A stretch of DNA of 64,000 nucleotides from Streptomyces sp. NRRL B-1140. Lineage in GTDB: Bacteria > Actinomycetota > Actinomycetes > Streptomycetales > Streptomycetaceae. Of this stretch, positions 10,650 through 19,292 are shown in pieces. The DNA lies in contig NZ_LGEA01000162.1 in assembly GCF_001280065.1 (NCBI RefSeq), positions 124,001 to 188,000 on the forward strand, read 5' to 3'. Each line of letters begins with the position of its first letter. Positions within the stretch are counted from its first letter, which is position 1. The translations under genes were made by a program, and so were the position numbers. The notes under the pieces are model-generated. The model searched no databases. It had not been told where the DNA came from and saw only the letters and a list, made by a program, of their open reading frames with translations.

Positions 10650-10796
10650 GACTCAATCCTCAGTAAGTCGGCGCCCGGTGTGCGTCGGCGCAATCAGCGG
10701 CTTCTATAGTGACCGAATCGGGGGGCGAATAATTCCGGGGCCCGGCCCTGGAGCCCCTTCCGGGACCTCGGTCCCGGCCCTGCCTGGAGGACGATC

Positions 10797-11195
10797 ATGA
10801 GTTCGGCGAGCACGCGACTGCCCGAGGGCCGTTACGGCCGTTCCTCGGACGAGCGCGCCGACCGCACGCTCAAGGTCGTGGGTGCCGTCCTCGCGGTGGC
10901 ACTGATGGGGCTCGTCGGCTGGTTCGGCTACCACTACGTCGTCAAGAACGAGATCAGCGCCGAGGTGATCAGCTTCGAGCCGGGCAAGAGGTCCGTGCAG
11001 GTGCATCTGGAGGTCCGCAAGGACGCCGGCACGGACGGCTACTGCACCGTGCGCTCGCAGGCCGAGAACGGCGCCGAGGTGGGCCGGGCGGACTTCCGCT
11101 TCGACGGGGACGGGACCCGCATCGACAAGGTCGTCACGCTCCGTACGACCTCCCCGGGGACGACGGCCGAGCTGCTGGGCTGCCACGCCGGCTGA
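10797..11195 (+). CDS. DUF4307 single-pass membrane protein
   Basis: 132 aa, ATG with a GGAGGA ribosome site 7 nt upstream. A short cytoplasmic N-terminus precedes one membrane helix (about residues 25-48, VVGAVLAVALMGLVGWFGYHYVV) and an extracytoplasmic beta-rich domain. That domain contains two cysteines (DGYCTV and LLGCHAG) that could form a disulfide. It matches the actinobacterial DUF4307 family. Its position between divergent mca and greA is conserved in my memory of mycobacterial genomes, but its function is unknown. Confidence 0.85.
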   Translation: MSSASTRLPEGRYGRSSDERADRTLKVVGAVLAVALMGLVGWFGYHYVVKNEISAEVISFEPGKRSVQVHLEVRKDAGTDGYCTVRSQAENGAEVGRADFRFDGDGTRIDKVVTLRTTSPGTTAELLGCHAG

Positions 11196-11374
11196 CGACC
11201 GCTCGGCATCACCTGGAATGCGGAGAGCCTGACCTGCATTGACGTGATTCTGGTCGCTTATGTCCTCCCCCTAGGGCCCCTGAATTGTTAGGCTCGTGGT
11301 TTCGCCCTTCCGTGAAGGAACATTCTTCTGGGTAGGGCGATGCTTTGTATTCCCAGTACCTACGAGGAGCACCT

Positions 11375-11872
11375 GTGACCCAGACCAGCGAGAACGTCAC
11401 CTGGCTGACCCAGGAGGCGTACAACAAGCTCAAGGCTGAGCTTGAGCACCTTACTGGTCCCGCGCGGGCGGAGATCTCCGCGAAGATCGCCGCGGCGCGC
11501 GAAGAGGGCGACCTGCGTGAGAACGGCGGGTACCACGCGGCCAAGGAGGAGCAGGGCAAGCAGGAGCTCCGTGTGCGCCAGCTCACCCAGCTCCTCGAGA
11601 ACGCCAAGGTCGGCGAAGCGCCCGCGGCGGACGGTGCGGTGGCGCCCGGCATGGTCGTCACGATCGCCTTCGACGGTGACGAGGACGACACGCTGACGTT
11701 CCTGCTCGCGTCCCGCGAGTACGCGAGCTCCGACATCGAGACCTACTCGCCGCAGTCCCCGCTGGGCAGCGGTGTGATCGGCCACAAGGTCGGTGAGGAC
11801 GCGGAGTACGAGCTGCCGAACGGCAAGAAGGCCCTGGTGAAGATCCTCAAGGCCGAGCCGTACGAGGGCTGA
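11375..11872 (+). CDS. greA: Transcription elongation factor GreA
   Basis: 165 aa. The GTG at 11375 is preceded by GAGGAG 5 nt away; an in-frame ATG at 11345 is outside the family's usual N-terminus. GreA enters the RNA polymerase secondary channel and stimulates cleavage of backtracked RNA. The coiled-coil domain holds the acidic tip sequence AAAREEGDLRENGGYHAAKEEQ with the catalytic Asp/Glu pair. The C-terminal FKBP-like domain ends LKAEPYEG, with the usual SPQSPLGSGVIGHKVGE loop. The 5' region of about 180 bp holds its promoter; a perfect 9-bp hairpin follows the stop. Confidence 0.96.
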   Translation: MTQTSENVTWLTQEAYNKLKAELEHLTGPARAEISAKIAAAREEGDLRENGGYHAAKEEQGKQELRVRQLTQLLENAKVGEAPAADGAVAPGMVVTIAFDGDEDDTLTFLLASREYASSDIETYSPQSPLGSGVIGHKVGEDAEYELPNGKKALVKILKAEPYEG

Positions 11873-11894
11873 CCGGCCACCCGATCCCTGACCT

Positions 11895-11923
11895 GCCCCC
11901 GGCACCGCTGCGGCGCCGGGGGC
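11895..11923. terminator. Hairpin between convergent greA and ABC permease
   Basis: Perfect 9-bp inverted repeat (GCCCCCGGC / GCCGGGGGC) with an 11-nt loop, 22 bp after greA and just before the permease stop. There is no clear U-tract, as is usual in Streptomyces; it could serve both strands. Confidence 0.75.
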
Positions 11924-11927
11924 ATCG

Positions 11928-12785
11928 TCATGCCGTCGCCGAGCGGTACTTGCGCACCGCCAGGGTCCGGAAGACCACCAGGATCAGGATCGAGTAGATC
12001 AGCGAGGCCCACACGGGGTGCTGCATGGGCCAGGCGTCCGACGGGGACTGTCCCGGGTTGGCGAACAGCACGCGGCAGGCCTGGACCGTGGCGCTGAAGG
12101 GGTTCCACTCCGCGACGTGGCGCAGCCACGGGGTCATATGGCTGGTGTCCACGAAGGCGTTGGAGATGAACGTGACGGGGAAGAGCCAGATGAGGCCGCT
12201 GGACGTGGCCGCCTCGGGGGTCTTCACCGACATGCCGATCAGGGCGCCGATCCAGGTGAACGCGTAGCCGAGCAGGAGCAGCAGACCGAAGGCCGCGAGG
12301 ACCTTGGCGGCGTTGGTACTGCCGTCCGACCCGACGCGCCAGCCGACCAGCAGGGCGACGACGGCGAGGACGACCAGGGTGAGGGCGGTCTGCACGGAGT
12401 CGGCGAGGGTGCGGCCGGTGAGGACCGCGCCGCGTGCCATGGGCAGGGAGCGGAAGCGGTCGATGAGTCCTTTGTGCATGTCGTCGGCGATGCCGGCGCC
12501 GGAGCTGGCGGTGGCGAAGGTGACGGTCTGCGCGAAGATGCCCGCCATCAGGAAGTTCTTGTAGTCGGCGGCGCTGGTGCTGTTGCCGATCTGCATGGAG
12601 CCGCCGAAGACGTAGGTGAACAGCACCACGAACATGATCGGCTGGATCAGCCCGTAGATGATCATCTCGGGAATCCGTGACATGCGAATCAAGTTCCGCT
12701 TGGCGACGACCATCGAGTCCCGGATCGACCGGCTGACCGGGTTCGCGGCCGGTGCGACCCGCACGGTGTCGGTGACGGCGCTCAC
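11928..12785 (-). CDS. ABC-2 type exporter permease (DrrB-like)
   Basis: 285 aa. The GTG start at 12785 overlaps the TGA of the ATPase gene (GTGA); the longer open frame upstream is an antisense-like Arg/Gly-rich shadow. The ABC-2 permease has six membrane helices, with the conserved DrrB features RNLIRMSRIPEMIIYGLIQP near the N-terminus and WLFPVTFISNAFVDTSHMTPWLRHVAEWNP near the C-terminus. It partners the adjacent ATPase to export a hydrophobic compound. The family is named for daunorubicin resistance, but no biosynthetic genes are here, so the substrate is unknown. Confidence 0.92.
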   Translation of the reverse strand: MSAVTDTVRVAPAANPVSRSIRDSMVVAKRNLIRMSRIPEMIIYGLIQPIMFVVLFTYVFGGSMQIGNSTSAADYKNFLMAGIFAQTVTFATASSGAGIADDMHKGLIDRFRSLPMARGAVLTGRTLADSVQTALTLVVLAVVALLVGWRVGSDGSTNAAKVLAAFGLLLLLGYAFTWIGALIGMSVKTPEAATSSGLIWLFPVTFISNAFVDTSHMTPWLRHVAEWNPFSATVQACRVLFANPGQSPSDAWPMQHPVWASLIYSILILVVFRTLAVRKYRSATA

Positions 12786-13759
12786 TGGGCGGCCTCCTTG
12801 TCGTTCTCCTGGTCCTTGGCCTCGGCCACGTGCCCGGTGAGGGACAGGAAGACGTCGTCCAGGGTCGGCCTGCGCAGGCCGATGTCGTCGATCTCGATGC
12901 CGCGCGTGTCCAGTTCGCGGATGACCTCGGCGAGGAGCTTGGCGCCGCCGGTCACGGGGGCGGTGAGCTTGCGCATGTGGTCCTCGACGGTGGTCTCGCC
13001 CTTGCCGAAGCCCGCGAGGACCTCCGCGGCGGCCTGGATGTGCTCGCGCTGGTGCACCACGACCTCGACGCGCTCGCCGCCGGTGCGGGCCTTGAGCTGG
13101 TCGGAGGTGCCCTTGGCGATGACCTTGCCGTGGTCGACCACCGCGATGTCGTGGGCCAGGTGGTCGGCCTCCTCCAGGTACTGGGTGGTGAGCAGCAGGG
13201 TGGTGCCGCCGGAGACCAGCCGCTTGATGACCTCCCACAGCTGCTGACGGTTGCGGGGGTCGAGGCCGGTGGTCGGCTCGTCCATGAACATCACGGGCGG
13301 CGAGACGACCAGGGCCGCCGCGAGGTCGAGGCGGCGGCGCATGCCTCCGGAGTAGGTCTTGGTGGGGCGGTCGGCGGCTTCGATGAGGTGGAACTGCTCG
13401 AGCAGTTCGGCCGCGCGCTTCTTCGCGGCCTTGGCCCGCATCTGGTAGAGCTGCCCGACCATCTGGAGGTTCTCCCGGCCGGTGAGGTATTCGTCGACGG
13501 CCGCGAACTGGCCGGACAGGCCGATGGAGCGGCGGACCGCGTCGGGCTGTTTCAGCACGTCGATGCCCGCGACGACCGCCCGCCCGCTGTCGGGCCGCAG
13601 CAGGGTGGTCAGGCAGCGGACGGTGGTGGTCTTGCCCGCGCCGTTCGGCCCGAGCAGGCCGAGGACGGTGCCTTCGGGCACGTCGAGGTCGACGCCGTCC
13701 AAGGCCTTTACATCACCGAAGGTCTTGACCAGACCTTCGGCGTAGATGGCGCCTGGCAT
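12782..13759 (-). CDS. ABC exporter ATPase (DrrA/daunorubicin-resistance family)
   Basis: 325 aa. The ATG at 13759 is preferred because GGAG lies 6 nt upstream; an in-frame GTG four codons earlier (13771) is the alternative. Walker A GPNGAGKTT (37-45), Q-loop near SGQFAAVDEYLTG, signature YSGGMRRRLDLA, Walker B VMFMDEPTTGLD and the switch His region TTQYLEEAD are all intact. A C-terminal DrrA-type domain (about 225-310) ends RRPTLDDVFLSLTG. It forms a two-gene operon with the permease and is driven by a promoter with a built-in palindrome (13821-13849). Confidence 0.93.
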   Translation of the reverse strand: MPGAIYAEGLVKTFGDVKALDGVDLDVPEGTVLGLLGPNGAGKTTTVRCLTTLLRPDSGRAVVAGIDVLKQPDAVRRSIGLSGQFAAVDEYLTGRENLQMVGQLYQMRAKAAKKRAAELLEQFHLIEAADRPTKTYSGGMRRRLDLAAALVVSPPVMFMDEPTTGLDPRNRQQLWEVIKRLVSGGTTLLLTTQYLEEADHLAHDIAVVDHGKVIAKGTSDQLKARTGGERVEVVVHQREHIQAAAEVLAGFGKGETTVEDHMRKLTAPVTGGAKLLAEVIRELDTRGIEIDDIGLRRPTLDDVFLSLTGHVAEAKDQENDKEAAQ

Positions 13760-13820
13760 ATGAGTCTCCACGTCTTCGGGGATGACTGGACAGGTGTCCG
13801 GTAACGCTTCTCACCGACAC

Positions 13821-13849
13821 ACCATAACGCGATGTATCGCGTCTCACAA
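13821..13849 (-). promoter_or_regulatory. Promoter with embedded palindromic operator for the DrrAB-type exporter
   Basis: On the minus strand a -35 TTGTGA (13849-13844) and a -10 TATGGT (13826-13821) are separated by exactly 17 bp. The spacer is filled by the perfect inverted repeat ACGCGAT-AC-ATCGCGT (13842-13827). A dimeric repressor bound there would block RNA polymerase. TetR or PadR family control is typical for such exporters, but no such gene adjoins the operon. Confidence 0.7.
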
Positions 13850-13933
13850 CGAGTTTTTCCGCGTAGCTCTCCGTGTTACGAAGGGATCTTGAGCGGACCG
13901 CGGGGCGGGCTCCCGACCGGGCCGGGTGCCCGC

Positions 13934-15163
13934 TCAGCCGATGACCGTGTAGCCCGCCTCGCGCAGCGCCTGGCCCACCTCGGCGCAGTGCGCCGGGCCC
14001 TTCGTCTCCAGGTGCAGCTCGACCTCCGCCTCCGTGAGCCCGAGCCGCGGGTCGGTCCGTACATGGCTCACATCAAGGACGTTAGCGTCGACCACTGACA
14101 ACACGCCCAGAAGGGTGGCGAGGGCGCCGGGCCGGTCCGTCAGTCGTAGCCGGACCGCCAGGTAGCGACCCTGCGCGGCCATGCCGTGCCGCAGCACCCG
14201 CTCCATCAGCACCGGATCGACGTTGCCGCCGGACAGCACCGCGACGACCGGGCCCTCGAAGGCGCCGGGGTCGCTCAGCAGCGCCGCGACCGGGCTCGCC
14301 CCGGCCGGCTCCACGACCAGCTTGGCCCGCTCCAGGCACAGCAGCAGCGCGGCGGACAGCTCGTCCTCGGTGACCGTGCGCACCTCGTCGATAAGCTCGC
14401 CGACGATCCTGAACGGCACGTCGCCCGGCCGCCCGACCTTGATGCCGTCGGCCATCGTCGCCGGATTCTCCACCGACACCGGCCGGCCCGCGGCCAGCGA
14501 GGGCGGATAGGCCGCCGCGCCCGCCGCCTGCACGCCCACGACCCGCACCTCCGGGCGCAGCGCCTTGACCGCCACCGCGATCCCGGCGGCCAGCCCGCCC
14601 CCGCCGATGCCGACGAGGACCGTGCGCGCCTCGGGGCACTGCTCCATGATCTCCAGGCCGACCGTGCCCTGGCCCGCGATGATGTCGGGGTGGTCGAAGG
14701 GGTGGATGAACACCGCGCCCGTCTCGGCCGCGTACTCCTGCGCGGCGGCCAGCGTCTCGTCGACCACCTGGCCGTGCAGCCGCACCTCCGCGCCGTAGTC
14801 CCGGGTGGCGCTCACCTTGGGCAGCGGGGCGCCCTTCGGCATGAACACCGTGGAGCGCACGCCCAGGAGGGAGGACGCGAGGGCGACGCCCTGCGCGTGG
14901 TTGCCGGCGCTCGCGGCGACGACACCGGCGGCACGCTCCTCCGGAAGCAGACCGGCGATCCGCACGTACGCGCCGCGCAGCTTGAACGAGCCCGTCCGCT
15001 GGAGGTTCTCGCACTTGAGGTGCACCGGCGCGCCGACCGTCTGGGACAGGTGCCTGCTGCCCTCCATCGCGGTCACCCGCGCCACGCCCGACAGCATCTT
15101 CTGCGCGCCGCGCACGTCGTCGAGGGTGACGGGCCGAAAGGAGTCAGCCGTGCTGTAGCTCAT
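13934..15163 (-). CDS. ilvA: Threonine dehydratase with C-terminal ACT domain
   Basis: 409 aa, ATG at 15163. A PLP enzyme that deaminates threonine (and serine) to 2-oxobutyrate. The PLP lysine is in GSFKLRGAY (Lys61), the phosphate-binding glycine loop is GIGGGGLAAG, and the C-terminal Ser/Gly region is LSGGNVDP. Residues about 330-409 are a single ACT domain (LRLTDRPGALATLLGVLSVVDANVLDVSHVR), the layout of short TdcB-like/IlvA1 enzymes. Isoleucine IlvA has a different regulatory tail, so a catabolic or dual role is possible. It is divergent from a MarR regulator across 145 bp, which may control it. Confidence 0.88.
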   Translation of the reverse strand: MSYSTADSFRPVTLDDVRGAQKMLSGVARVTAMEGSRHLSQTVGAPVHLKCENLQRTGSFKLRGAYVRIAGLLPEERAAGVVAASAGNHAQGVALASSLLGVRSTVFMPKGAPLPKVSATRDYGAEVRLHGQVVDETLAAAQEYAAETGAVFIHPFDHPDIIAGQGTVGLEIMEQCPEARTVLVGIGGGGLAAGIAVAVKALRPEVRVVGVQAAGAAAYPPSLAAGRPVSVENPATMADGIKVGRPGDVPFRIVGELIDEVRTVTEDELSAALLLCLERAKLVVEPAGASPVAALLSDPGAFEGPVVAVLSGGNVDPVLMERVLRHGMAAQGRYLAVRLRLTDRPGALATLLGVLSVVDANVLDVSHVRTDPRLGLTEAEVELHLETKGPAHCAEVGQALREAGYTVIG

Positions 15164-15308
15164 GACTCCAGCATCGCAGTTCACAGGCGGGAACGACCGT
15201 TGTGACCAACCTCCGAGACCCGCTTTGCGCAGCGCCGGTACGGCCTGCCCTCCGGCCGCGTACCCTGTCCCCCAATCTGCCAGCCCTCCACGAAGTGAGC
15301 CCCCGGCC

Positions 15309-15833
15309 ATGCCCACAACACCTGAAATGTCGATGGACATGACGACCGTCGGTGACACCGGTCTTCTCGACACGCTGCAGCACGAGGTGGCGCTGTTCGC
15401 CCGCCGTGCCGAACAGACCCGGCTCGGCGGGGTCGGGCAGGTGCGCAACTCCATGGACCGTGCCGCGTATCTGCTGCTCAACCGCCTCGACAAGGAAGGT
15501 CCGATGGGCGTCAAGGCGCTCGCCGCGAGCATGGGGATCGACTCGTCGACGGTCACCCGGCAGGTGGCTCCGCTCGTCGACACCGGTCTGGTGAAGCGCA
15601 CCTCGCATCCCGAGGACGGGCGCGCGGTCGTGCTGCAGCTGTCCCCGCGCGGGCAGGCCCGGCTGGAGGAAGTGCGTTCCTCCCGACGGCAGTTGATGGC
15701 CGAGCTGACGCACGACTGGGAGCCCGACGAGCGCGAGGCGTTCTGCGGTCTCCTCACGCGTTTCAACACCGCGCTGTCCTCCCGGATGGCGGCGCAGGGG
15801 GTGCCGGGGCCGGAGGCGCAGCCGGAGTCCTGA
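15309..15833 (+). CDS. MarR-family transcriptional regulator
   Basis: 174 aa. ATG 15309 is chosen because upstream codons are non-conserved and Pro-rich; the later Met residues at positions 7, 9 and 11 are alternatives. Winged helix: DRAAYLLLNRLDKEGPMGVKALAASMGIDSSTVTRQVAPLVDTGLVKRTSHPEDGRAVVLQLSPRGQARLEE, with the recognition helix and the DGRA wing typical of MarR. N- and C-terminal helices form the dimer interface. It is divergent from threonine dehydratase, so it may regulate that gene or itself; no ligand can be inferred. Confidence 0.9.
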   Translation: MPTTPEMSMDMTTVGDTGLLDTLQHEVALFARRAEQTRLGGVGQVRNSMDRAAYLLLNRLDKEGPMGVKALAASMGIDSSTVTRQVAPLVDTGLVKRTSHPEDGRAVVLQLSPRGQARLEEVRSSRRQLMAELTHDWEPDEREAFCGLLTRFNTALSSRMAAQGVPGPEAQPES

Positions 15834-16008
15834 CCGCCGTACCGCGCCGCATGCGGTGCCACGGTCCGGGCTCCAGGCGTGCGTGGCACCGTCCGAGCCG
15901 TGCGCGGCTCTTGACCTCCGGGCCGTCCCTGGCCTGATATGAGACCGGGCCCCCGTCGCGCGCGGCCGGGGTCCGCATCCTCGGGGTGGCCGTAGGGCGG
16001 GAGGTGCG

Positions 16009-16509
16009 GTGCTGGAGAGGCATGCGTCCCGGGCGGCCCGTCGCGCCCGGGAGTTCGAGGCGTTCGTCGCGGGCGCGGCCGGGCGGCTGCTGCACGCCGC
16101 CACGCTGCTCACCGGCGAGTCCCCCGACGACAACCCCCGCGCGCGGCGCCTGCTGACACTGTCCCTGGCGCACACGTACGCGGGCTGGGACCGGCTGCAC
16201 GGCGAGGATCCGTACGACCGCACCCGCCGGCAGCTCGCGACCCGTTTCGCGCGCGGCGCCTGGCACCGGCACGGGGCGCTCGGACGCGCCCGGCCGCACC
16301 CCGCGAACCCTCTGGCGCCGCTCACCCCGCAGGAACGGCTGATTCTGGTGCTCCGGCTCCACGAGGGTGTCGCCGAGGAGCAGACGGCCGCCCTGCTCGG
16401 TCTGTCCCCGGAACGCGTGCGGGCGATCTGTCACCGGGCGACCTCGGCCCTGCTGCACCGTTCGCGGGGCGCGGCCCCGGCGGTGACGGCCACGAAGGCG
16501 ACGCGGTGA
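16009..16509 (+). CDS. Divergent ECF/SigE-family sigma factor-like protein
   Basis: 166 aa, GTG start with GGGAGG 5 nt upstream. The N-terminus (EFEAFVAGAAGRLLHAATLLTGES) resembles region 2.1 of SigE-family ECF sigma factors, but the following region 2.2-2.4 (NPRARRLLTLSLAHTYAGWDRL) lacks the usual acidic AEDLVQ core and the DNA-melting segment is weak. Region 4 is good: PLTPQERLILVLRLHEGVAEEQTAALLGLSPERVRAICHRATSALL, a helix-turn-helix. A small membrane protein follows 22 bp downstream and could be its anchor or antagonist. It may be a working minor sigma factor or a DNA-binding remnant. Confidence 0.7.
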   Translation: MLERHASRAARRAREFEAFVAGAAGRLLHAATLLTGESPDDNPRARRLLTLSLAHTYAGWDRLHGEDPYDRTRRQLATRFARGAWHRHGALGRARPHPANPLAPLTPQERLILVLRLHEGVAEEQTAALLGLSPERVRAICHRATSALLHRSRGAAPAVTATKATR

Positions 16510-16531
16510 GCGCGGCCGGCCGGAGGGCGGC

Positions 16532-16780
16532 ATGAGCGGGAACGACCGCGAGGCGGCCGTACGCAGGCTCCTGGAGCGGCCGGCGCGGCCGCTGCCGCCC
16601 GAGATCCACGCGGAGGCGGTGCGCCGCGGTGGCCGCATGCTGCGGCGCAGGGCGCTCGCCCGCCGTCTGATGTGGCTGCTGCTGTGCGCGGCGGCCGTGG
16701 CGTTCACGGTGTGGGCGCTGACGGCGCGCCCCTGGGTGGAGCCGCCGTCCGACACGACTCCACCCCTCACCGGCTGGTGA
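16532..16780 (+). CDS. Small membrane protein paired with sigma-like gene
   Basis: 82 aa, ATG 16532, 22 bp after the sigma-like gene and probably cotranscribed. The N-terminal half (about residues 1-42) is very basic and helical (RRLLERPARPLPPEIHAEAVRRGGRMLRRRALARR). One membrane helix follows (about 45-65, LMWLLLCAAAVAFTVWALTA), then a short Pro-rich external tail. The geometry fits a minimal anti-sigma factor, but there is no zinc-binding HxxxCxxC motif and no sequence family I recognise. Confidence 0.65.
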   Translation: MSGNDREAAVRRLLERPARPLPPEIHAEAVRRGGRMLRRRALARRLMWLLLCAAAVAFTVWALTARPWVEPPSDTTPPLTGW

Positions 16781-16802
16781 CCCCGCCAGGGGCCGTACCC
16801 CT

Positions 16803-17957
16803 CTAGCCGAGCGCCTGCTGAAGGTCCTCCACCAGGTCCTCGGCGTTCTCGATGCCGACGGACAGCCGCACCAGGTCGGCGGGGACCTCCAGGGCCGATC
16901 CGGCCACGGAGGCGTGCGTCATGCGGCCGGGGTGCTCGATCAGCGACTCGACGCCGCCCAGGGACTCGCCCAGCGTGAAGATCTTGGCGCGGTTGCAGAC
17001 CTCGACGGCCGCCTCCTCGCCGCCCTCGACGCGGAAGGAGACCATGCCGCCGAAGGACTTCATCTGCTTGGCGGCCACCTCGTGACCGGGGTGCTCCGGC
17101 AGGCCCGGGTACAGCACGCTCGTCACGCGCGGGTGACGGGTGAGCATGTCGGCGACCTTGACCGCGTTCTCGCTGTGCCGGTCCATGCGCACGGAGAGGG
17201 TCTTGGTGCCGCGCAGCACCAGCCAGGAGTCGAAGGGCCCGGCGACCGCGCCCATCGCGTTCTGGTGGAAGGCCAGTTCCTCGCCCAGCGCCGTGTCACC
17301 GGTGATCAGGGCGCCGCCGACGACGTCGGAGTGACCGCCCATGTACTTGGTCAGCGAGTGCACGACGACGTCCGCGCCCAGCGACAGCGGCTGCTGGAGG
17401 TAGGGCGTGGCGAAGGTGTTGTCGACGACGAGGCGGGCCCCGGCGTCCCGGGCGACCTGCGCCACGGCGGCGATGTCGGTGATGCCGAGCAGCGGGTTGG
17501 AGGGCGTCTCCACCCAGACGACCTTGGTCTTCGGGGTGACGGCGGCCCGGACGGCCGCCGGGTCGCTGGTGTCGGCGACCGACCACTCGACACCCCAGCG
17601 GGCGACGACCTTGGCGAACAGGCGGAACGTGCCGCCGTAGGCGTCGTTGGGGATGACCACGTGGTCGCCGGGGGCGAGCAGCGTGCGCAGCAGGCAGTCC
17701 TCGGCCGCCAGCCCGGACGCGAACGCGAGCCCGCGGCGGCCGCCCTCCAGGGCGGCGAGGTTCTCCTCCAGCGCGGTCCTGGTGGGATTGGCGCTGCGGC
17801 TGTACTCGTAGCCGCCGCGCAGCCCGCCGACGCCGTCCTGCTTGTAGGTCGAGACCTGGTAGATCGGCGGGACGACCGCGCCCGTCAGGGGGTCGGCGGT
17901 GTTGCCCGCGTGGATCGCGAGCGTCTCGAAGTGCTGACTGATGTGCCTGTCGCTCAT
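16803..17957 (-). CDS. metB: Cystathionine gamma-synthase / trans-sulfuration PLP enzyme
   Basis: 384 aa, ATG 17957 (MSDRHISQHFETLAIHAGN, the usual start). Cys/Met-metabolism PLP family: PLP lysine in HSLTKYMGGHSD (Lys204), YEYSRSANPTR for phosphate binding, VVDNTFATPY with the cofactor Asp, and SLGGVESLIEHP near the C-terminus. It joins O-acyl-homoserine and cysteine to cystathionine, or splits cystathionine in the reverse direction; sequence alone does not separate synthase from gamma-lyase. Cysteine supply and mycothiol genes lie nearby. It is monocistronic and divergent from the 18077 gene across 119 bp. Confidence 0.9.
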   Translation of the reverse strand: MSDRHISQHFETLAIHAGNTADPLTGAVVPPIYQVSTYKQDGVGGLRGGYEYSRSANPTRTALEENLAALEGGRRGLAFASGLAAEDCLLRTLLAPGDHVVIPNDAYGGTFRLFAKVVARWGVEWSVADTSDPAAVRAAVTPKTKVVWVETPSNPLLGITDIAAVAQVARDAGARLVVDNTFATPYLQQPLSLGADVVVHSLTKYMGGHSDVVGGALITGDTALGEELAFHQNAMGAVAGPFDSWLVLRGTKTLSVRMDRHSENAVKVADMLTRHPRVTSVLYPGLPEHPGHEVAAKQMKSFGGMVSFRVEGGEEAAVEVCNRAKIFTLGESLGGVESLIEHPGRMTHASVAGSALEVPADLVRLSVGIENAEDLVEDLQQALG

Positions 17958-18076
17958 GGGCACCGAGGGTAGTGCGCCGGAGCGCCGTGTGCCGGGGGAC
18001 GGAACCGAGCGGGGGTTTTCCACAGGTTCGGGGAGCAGGTTGGCCAATTGTCGGCGCGGTCTGGTTCGCTTGACGC

Positions 18077-19198
18077 ATGGAGATTCTCTGGGTCCTGATC
18101 GCGCTGGTCATGCTGGGCTTCGTGCTGCTCCCCTTCCTGCGGCGCAAGCGCGGTGGTGCGACAGGGCTGGTCTCGCCCGACCACCCGGACGCGGCGGACC
18201 CGGCGAACTACGGCTTCGTCCGGGAGGAGGAGCTCGACATCCGCATGCCGGGCCCCGACCAGGACCTGCTGGACGTCCTGGACGTGGTGCAGCGCACGCA
18301 GGACCACCGCGCCGCGCAGCAGCTCCTGGCGGGCACGGAGACGGAGGGCGAGCGGCGCTGGCAGCGTGTGCAGGCCTTCGCGGGCGCGGCCTCGCTGGAG
18401 CTCGCGCGGCGGCCCGGCGGGGTGAGCGAGGCGCCGGGCGGGCAGTGGCTGCGGGTGTGGCGGGCCGAGGCGCCCAAGGACGCGGGCGGTGCGGCGGTGC
18501 ACGCCGAGTTCCTGGTGCAGCAGGCGTGGCGGACGGCGACGCCGGGGACGGACGAGTTCCGGATCATCATGGAGGAGGCCAGGACGGCGTGCGGTGAGGC
18601 GGCACTGCTCGCCCCCGGGGACCCGATCCCGTACATCGTCGAGCTGTCGGTGGCGCGCGGCCTCGGTTACTCCCAGAAGGACTTCGAGCAGATCTGGCTG
18701 AAGATCCTTGACCGCGCTCCGGCCCACATGGGGGCGCACCTGGCGGCGCTGCACTACTGGTGCGAGAAGTGGCACGGCTCGCGCGGGGAGGCGTACGCGT
18801 TCGCCGAGGCCGCGGCGGCCCGGGCGCCCCGGGGTTCCCTCCTGGCGGCGATGCCGCTGTTCGCGGTGTTCGAGCACCTCCCCGAGGTGACCCTCGTCGC
18901 GAGCTTCTGGCAGAGCGAGGTCGTCACGAAGGCGGTCCACGGCGCGCTGCACGCGGTGCACTCGGCCCGTCCCGACGACCCGATGCTGGCCCATGTCCGG
19001 CACATGCTGGTGTTCTTCCTGGTCCGCGGTGAGCGCTGGGCGGAGGCCATGAACCAGCTGGTGCACATCGACGGCCACGTGGGCGCCCTGCCCTGGACGC
19101 TGTCCGCCGACCCGGCGGCGGAGTTCGCGGTGTACCGGGCTTTGGCGGTGGCGGGCTACGAGGCGAACGGCGGCAGCCCGGCGAGCCTGCCGCACTGA
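18077..19198 (+). CDS. Membrane-anchored helical repeat protein of unknown function
   Basis: 373 aa, ATG 18077. No clear ribosome site is seen. One N-terminal membrane helix (residues 3-22, [23 protein letters not shown]) leaves a large cytoplasmic domain of alpha-helical hairpins rich in Ala, Leu and Trp (for example [47 protein letters not shown]), suggesting TPR-like repeats. No catalytic motif is seen. It starts divergently from metB and precedes msrA by 94 bp, with a hairpin between them. A scaffold role is possible; the family is not one I can name. Confidence 0.75.
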   Translation: MEILWVLIALVMLGFVLLPFLRRKRGGATGLVSPDHPDAADPANYGFVREEELDIRMPGPDQDLLDVLDVVQRTQDHRAAQQLLAGTETEGERRWQRVQAFAGAASLELARRPGGVSEAPGGQWLRVWRAEAPKDAGGAAVHAEFLVQQAWRTATPGTDEFRIIMEEARTACGEAALLAPGDPIPYIVELSVARGLGYSQKDFEQIWLKILDRAPAHMGAHLAALHYWCEKWHGSRGEAYAFAEAAAARAPRGSLLAAMPLFAVFEHLPEVTLVASFWQSEVVTKAVHGALHAVHSARPDDPMLAHVRHMLVFFLVRGERWAEAMNQLVHIDGHVGALPWTLSADPAAEFAVYRALAVAGYEANGGSPASLPH

Positions 19199-19204
19199 AT
19201 CCCG

Positions 19205-19229
19205 CCCGGGCCGCCGTGCCGGGCCCGGG
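19205..19229 (+). terminator. Hairpin after the helical repeat protein gene
   Basis: 8-bp perfect inverted repeat (CCCGGGCC / GGCCCGGG) with a 9-nt loop, 6 bp after the stop codon. No T-run follows. Confidence 0.5.
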
Positions 19230-19292
19230 ACCTGCCGGAATTCCGGGCGCCGGCGCCACGTTGACGAGGGCGTCGCCCCGATTGGAGACCGC

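Noticed and set aside
12786..13238. N-terminal extension of the ABC permease frame into the ATPase gene
   Set aside because: The extension is the shadow of the ATPase coding strand in another frame; the GTGA overlap start gives the family's normal N-terminus.
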